Origin: JBGPLJ01 sp041486385
Lineage (GTDB): Bacteria > Pseudomonadota > Gammaproteobacteria > Steroidobacterales > Steroidobacteraceae
DNA: 9,203 nucleotides
Direction of reading: 5' to 3'
Assembly (NCBI GenBank): GCA_041486385.1
Contig: JBGPLJ010000131.1
Coordinates: 1-9,203, forward strand
The notes under the pieces were generated by a model. The model ran no database searches. It saw only the letters and a list, made by a program, of their open reading frames with translations, and was not told where the DNA came from. Made by a program: the position numbers and the translations under genes. Positions 7,191 through 9,203 of the stretch are shown here, one piece after another; within the stretch, counting starts at the first letter, position 1, and the number at the start of each line of letters is the position of its first letter.

Positions 7191-7206
7191 TTCGGCCGAA
7201 CGGCCG
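7191..7206. repeat. Small palindromic element in the paaE-paaG gap
   Basis: TTCGGCCGAA (7191-7200) is a perfect 10-bp palindrome, followed directly by a second CGGCCG (7201-7206), so two CGGCCG copies flank AA. It lies in the only sizeable intra-operon gap, just upstream of the paaG ribosome binding site. No T-run follows, so it is not a good terminator. In such GC-rich DNA it may be chance or a minor mRNA structure. Confidence 0.3.
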
Positions 7207-7218
7207 CGGGGGGAATGC

Positions 7219-8010
7219 ATGGCATACGAGACGATACTGTTCGAGAGCAACAACGGCATCGCGCGGCTCACGCTCAATCGTCCTGAGCGGCTCAACAGTT
7301 TCACCGTGGCCATGCACGAAGAAGTCCGTGATGCCTTGTCCAAGGTAACGCCTGCCAGCGGCGCGCGCGTGCTCGTCATCACAGGCGCCGGCCGCGGCTT
7401 TTGCGCCGGGCAGGATCTGAACGATCGCGCCGTCGTGCCGGGATCGGCGGCCGTCGATCTGGGCGAATCGATCGAGCGCTATTACCGCCCGCTGATTCTG
7501 ACGCTCAGAGATCTCCCGATGCCCGTGATCGCGGCTGTCAACGGCGTGGCGGCGGGCGCCGGCGCCAACATTGCGCTTGCCTGCGACGTCGTGATCGCCG
7601 CGCGCTCGGCGAGCTTCGTACAAGCCTTCAGCAAACTGGGACTCGTCCCCGACTCCGGGGGAACCTGGTCGCTACCGCGGCTTGTCGGACCTGCGCGCGC
7701 GCTCGGGCTCGCGCTCACCGCCGAAAAGCTGAGCGCCGAGCAGGCGGCCGACTGGGGGCTCATCTGGCGCGTGGTCGACGACGCCGCGTTGCCCGCTGCA
7801 GTGGATCAGCTGGCGGCGCAGTTTGCTTCTGCGCCTACGCGAGGTCTTGCCCGAACCAAGCAGGCGATGTATGCGTCGTGGCACAACAGCCTCGAAGAGC
7901 AGCTCGACCTGGAGCGCGACTATCAGCGCGAGCTCGGCACGAGCGAGGACTATCGCGAGGGCGTGCGAGCGTTCATCGAGAAGCGCACGCCGAAGTTCAC
8001 GGGCCGATAG
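7219..8010 (+). CDS. paaG: Ring-1,2-epoxyphenylacetyl-CoA isomerase PaaG
   Basis: PaaG is a crotonase-superfamily enzyme that isomerises ring-1,2-epoxyphenylacetyl-CoA to oxepin-CoA and also shifts double bonds later in the pathway. The 263-residue product closely matches E. coli PaaG (262). It contains LNRPERLNSF (residues 19-28), the CoA-binding/oxyanion segment GAGRGFCAGQDLNDR (56-70), NGVAAGAGANIAL (108-120) and GLVPDSGGTW (141-150), and ends in ERDYQ...DYREGV...KRTPKFTGR. The two glutamates of true enoyl-CoA hydratases are not present at the aligned positions (GAGAN and the FVQAF segment). D145 in VPDSGG is retained, which fits an isomerase. An upstream TTG at 7180 would add 13 residues, but the ATG at 7219 follows a GGGGGGA stretch (7208-7214) with short spacing and gives the family length. 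No hydratase paaF precedes it as in E. coli. Confidence 0.95.
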   Translation: MAYETILFESNNGIARLTLNRPERLNSFTVAMHEEVRDALSKVTPASGARVLVITGAGRGFCAGQDLNDRAVVPGSAAVDLGESIERYYRPLILTLRDLPMPVIAAVNGVAAGAGANIALACDVVIAARSASFVQAFSKLGLVPDSGGTWSLPRLVGPARALGLALTAEKLSAEQAADWGLIWRVVDDAALPAAVDQLAAQFASAPTRGLARTKQAMYASWHNSLEEQLDLERDYQRELGTSEDYREGVRAFIEKRTPKFTGR

Positions 8011-8035
8011 TCAGTCAAGGACTGGAGCATAGACG

Positions 8036-8476
8036 ATGACGGATCCGCAAGAGCTGGCCGAACGCGCGGTTCGGCGACTGCATGAGCGTGACATTGCCGC
8101 CCGCACGCTCGGTATTGAAATCGCGGGGGTTGCCGCCGGTTACGCCAAATGCACCATGCGCGTTCGCGACGACATGCTGAATGGACATGGGATCTGTCAC
8201 GGCGGCGTGATCTTCACGCTCGCGGACACGACCTTTGCCTTCGCCTGCAATTCGTACAACGACAAGACGGTGGCCACTTCGGCGAGCATCGAATTCCTCG
8301 CTCCAGTGCAGTCAGGCGATGAACTCACAGCCGAAGCGGGCGAGCGGGCTCGCGGGCGCCGGCTCGGGGTTTACGACATCGAAGTGCGAAACCAGGCCGG
8401 CGCGCGCATTGCGCTTTTTCGCGGGCGCTCCGCGAAGATCAGCGGCAGCGTCGTCGAAAGCGTCGCGGGGGAGTGA
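8036..8476 (+). CDS. paaI: Hydroxyphenylacetyl-CoA thioesterase PaaI
   Basis: PaaI is a hotdog-fold thioesterase of the phenylacetate cluster. It hydrolyses aryl-CoA thioesters, preferring hydroxylated phenylacetyl-CoAs, and is thought to free CoA from dead-end products. The 146-residue protein shows the family active-site region LNGHGICHGGVIFTLADTTF (residues 48-67), including N49, the HGG turn (55-57) and the general-base aspartate D64, followed by ACNSYN (70-75). GVYDIEVRNQ and ALFRGRS lie in the C-terminal strands. E. coli PaaI has 140 residues with the same pattern. The ATG at 8036 follows GGAG (8024-8027) with eight bases of spacing, and AAGGA lies slightly farther upstream. It begins 25 bp after paaG, and paaK follows after 6 bp. 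The paaH gene that separates G from I in E. coli is absent here. Confidence 0.95.
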   Translation: MTDPQELAERAVRRLHERDIAARTLGIEIAGVAAGYAKCTMRVRDDMLNGHGICHGGVIFTLADTTFAFACNSYNDKTVATSASIEFLAPVQSGDELTAEAGERARGRRLGVYDIEVRNQAGARIALFRGRSAKISGSVVESVAGE

Positions 8477-8482
8477 AGTCAC

Positions 8483-9203
8483 GTGGCGGAACGGCAATCG
8501 AGGCGTACGCAGGCTGTCACCGGCCTTGAGCCAATCGAGCGCGCGAGCCGCGATGAGCTCTCGGCGTTGCAGCTCGAGCGGTTGCGCAAAACGCTCACGC
8601 ACGCCTATCAGAACTCGCCTCACTATCGCACCAAGTTCGATGCCGCGGGCCTGCGCCCGGAGGACTTGCGCTCCCTCGCGGACCTTGCGAATTTTCCGTT
8701 CACGACCAAAGCCGACATGCGCAGCAACTATCCGTATGGAATGTTTGCCGTGCCCCGCGAGCAGGTCGCGCGCATTCACGCATCGAGCGGCACCACCGGG
8801 CAGCCCACCGTCGTCGGTTACACACGGGCGGACATTGAAACCTGGGCGACGCTGGTTGCGCGCTCCATCCGCGCCGCGGGCGGCCGTCCCGGCGACATCG
8901 TGCACGTAGCCTACGGTTATGGGCTCTTCACCGGCGGACTCGGCGCGCACTACGGTGCTGAACGACTCGGCTGCACGGTCATCCCGATGTCGGGCGGTCA
9001 AACCGAGAAGCAGGTGCAGCTGATCCGCGACTTCAAACCGCATGTGATCATGGTGACACCGTCGTACCTGCTCAATATCGCGGAGGAGTTCGAGCGGCAA
9101 GGCCTCGATCCGCGTGAATGTTCTCTCTGCATCGGCATACTCGGCGCGGAACCCTGGACCGAAGCGATGCGCGGTGAGATCGAAGGGCGCCTCGGGCTCG
9201 ATG
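8483..9203 (+). CDS. paaK: Phenylacetate-CoA ligase PaaK (3' end outside window)
   Basis: PaaK is the AMP-forming ligase that commits phenylacetate to the pathway (phenylacetate + CoA + ATP to phenylacetyl-CoA); its product is the oxygenase substrate and, in known systems, the PaaX inducer. The visible 240 residues, about 55 percent of the usual 430-440, are closely PaaK-like: HAYQNSPHYRTKFDAAGL (40-57), the ATP-binding P-loop SSGTTGQPTVVGYT (101-114), VAYGYGLFTGGLGAHYGAE (142-160), IPMSGGQTEKQ (167-177), VTPSYLLN (191-198) and GAEPW (221-225). The start is the GTG at 8483, the first plausible codon after paaI, with GGGGAG (8467-8472) ten bases upstream; no in-frame ATG occurs before conserved sequence. 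The AMP-binding aspartate and C-terminal lid are beyond the edge. The paaJ thiolase that precedes paaK in E. coli is absent. Confidence 0.96.
   Translation, partial: MAERQSRRTQAVTGLEPIERASRDELSALQLERLRKTLTHAYQNSPHYRTKFDAAGLRPEDLRSLADLANFPFTTKADMRSNYPYGMFAVPREQVARIHASSGTTGQPTVVGYTRADIETWATLVARSIRAAGGRPGDIVHVAYGYGLFTGGLGAHYGAERLGCTVIPMSGGQTEKQVQLIRDFKPHVIMVTPSYLLNIAEEFERQGLDPRECSLCIGILGAEPWTEAMRGEIEGRLGLD

Noticed and set aside
7180..7218. TTG start adding 13 residues to PaaG.
   Set aside because: The extension would translate the palindromic gap and lacks a ribosome binding site; the ATG at 7219 fits the family length and has a purine-rich stretch before it.
8312..9100. A 262-codon open frame antisense to paaI/paaK.
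   Set aside because: It spans two well-supported sense genes and their junction, has low-complexity arginine-rich composition and no recognisable motif.

Overview
The window is GC-rich and densely coded. It holds two metabolic blocks that both suggest a proteobacterium, probably gamma- or betaproteobacterial. That placement is inferred from gene content and GTG-start-rich, GC-rich coding; no rRNA or other phylogenetic marker is present. I see no mobile element, tRNA, rRNA or CRISPR array.

Left block, minus strand (1-2287): the two subunits of ATP sulfurylase, which activates sulfate for assimilation. cysD (2287 to 1388) runs into cysN with a TGATG stop/start overlap. cysN continues off the left edge. 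Its last visible residues read into what looks like the start of an APS-kinase (CysC) domain, so the gene is probably a cysNC fusion. A 110-bp gap (2288-2397) separates cysD from paaX, which lies upstream on the same strand.

Centre (2398-3455): paaX, the phenylacetyl-CoA-responsive repressor, is transcribed leftward. It diverges from the paa catabolic operon across a 143-bp intergenic region. Midway between the two start codons lies a 13-bp inverted repeat (12 of 13 positions symmetrical, 21-bp spacer), the best candidate for the PaaX operator.

Right block, plus strand (3456-9203): paaA-B-C-D-E-G-I-K, tightly packed with GTGA overlaps at paaB/paaC and paaC/paaD. PaaK (cut by the right edge) activates phenylacetate to phenylacetyl-CoA. 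The PaaABCE oxygenase, with PaaD as probable Fe-S maturation factor, epoxidises the aromatic ring. PaaG isomerises the epoxide to the oxepin. PaaI is a thioesterase thought to rescue CoA from dead-end thioesters. The ring-hydrolysis and beta-oxidation genes paaZ, paaF, paaH and paaJ are absent from the window, although F, H and J are interleaved with G, I and K in the E. coli operon. They must lie downstream or elsewhere, or be replaced.

Overall this is a recognisable phenylacetate-degradation locus beside a sulfate-activation operon. I found no convincing undescribed system. The points most worth a second look are the long-spacer operator-like repeat, the reduced gene order and the probable CysNC fusion.
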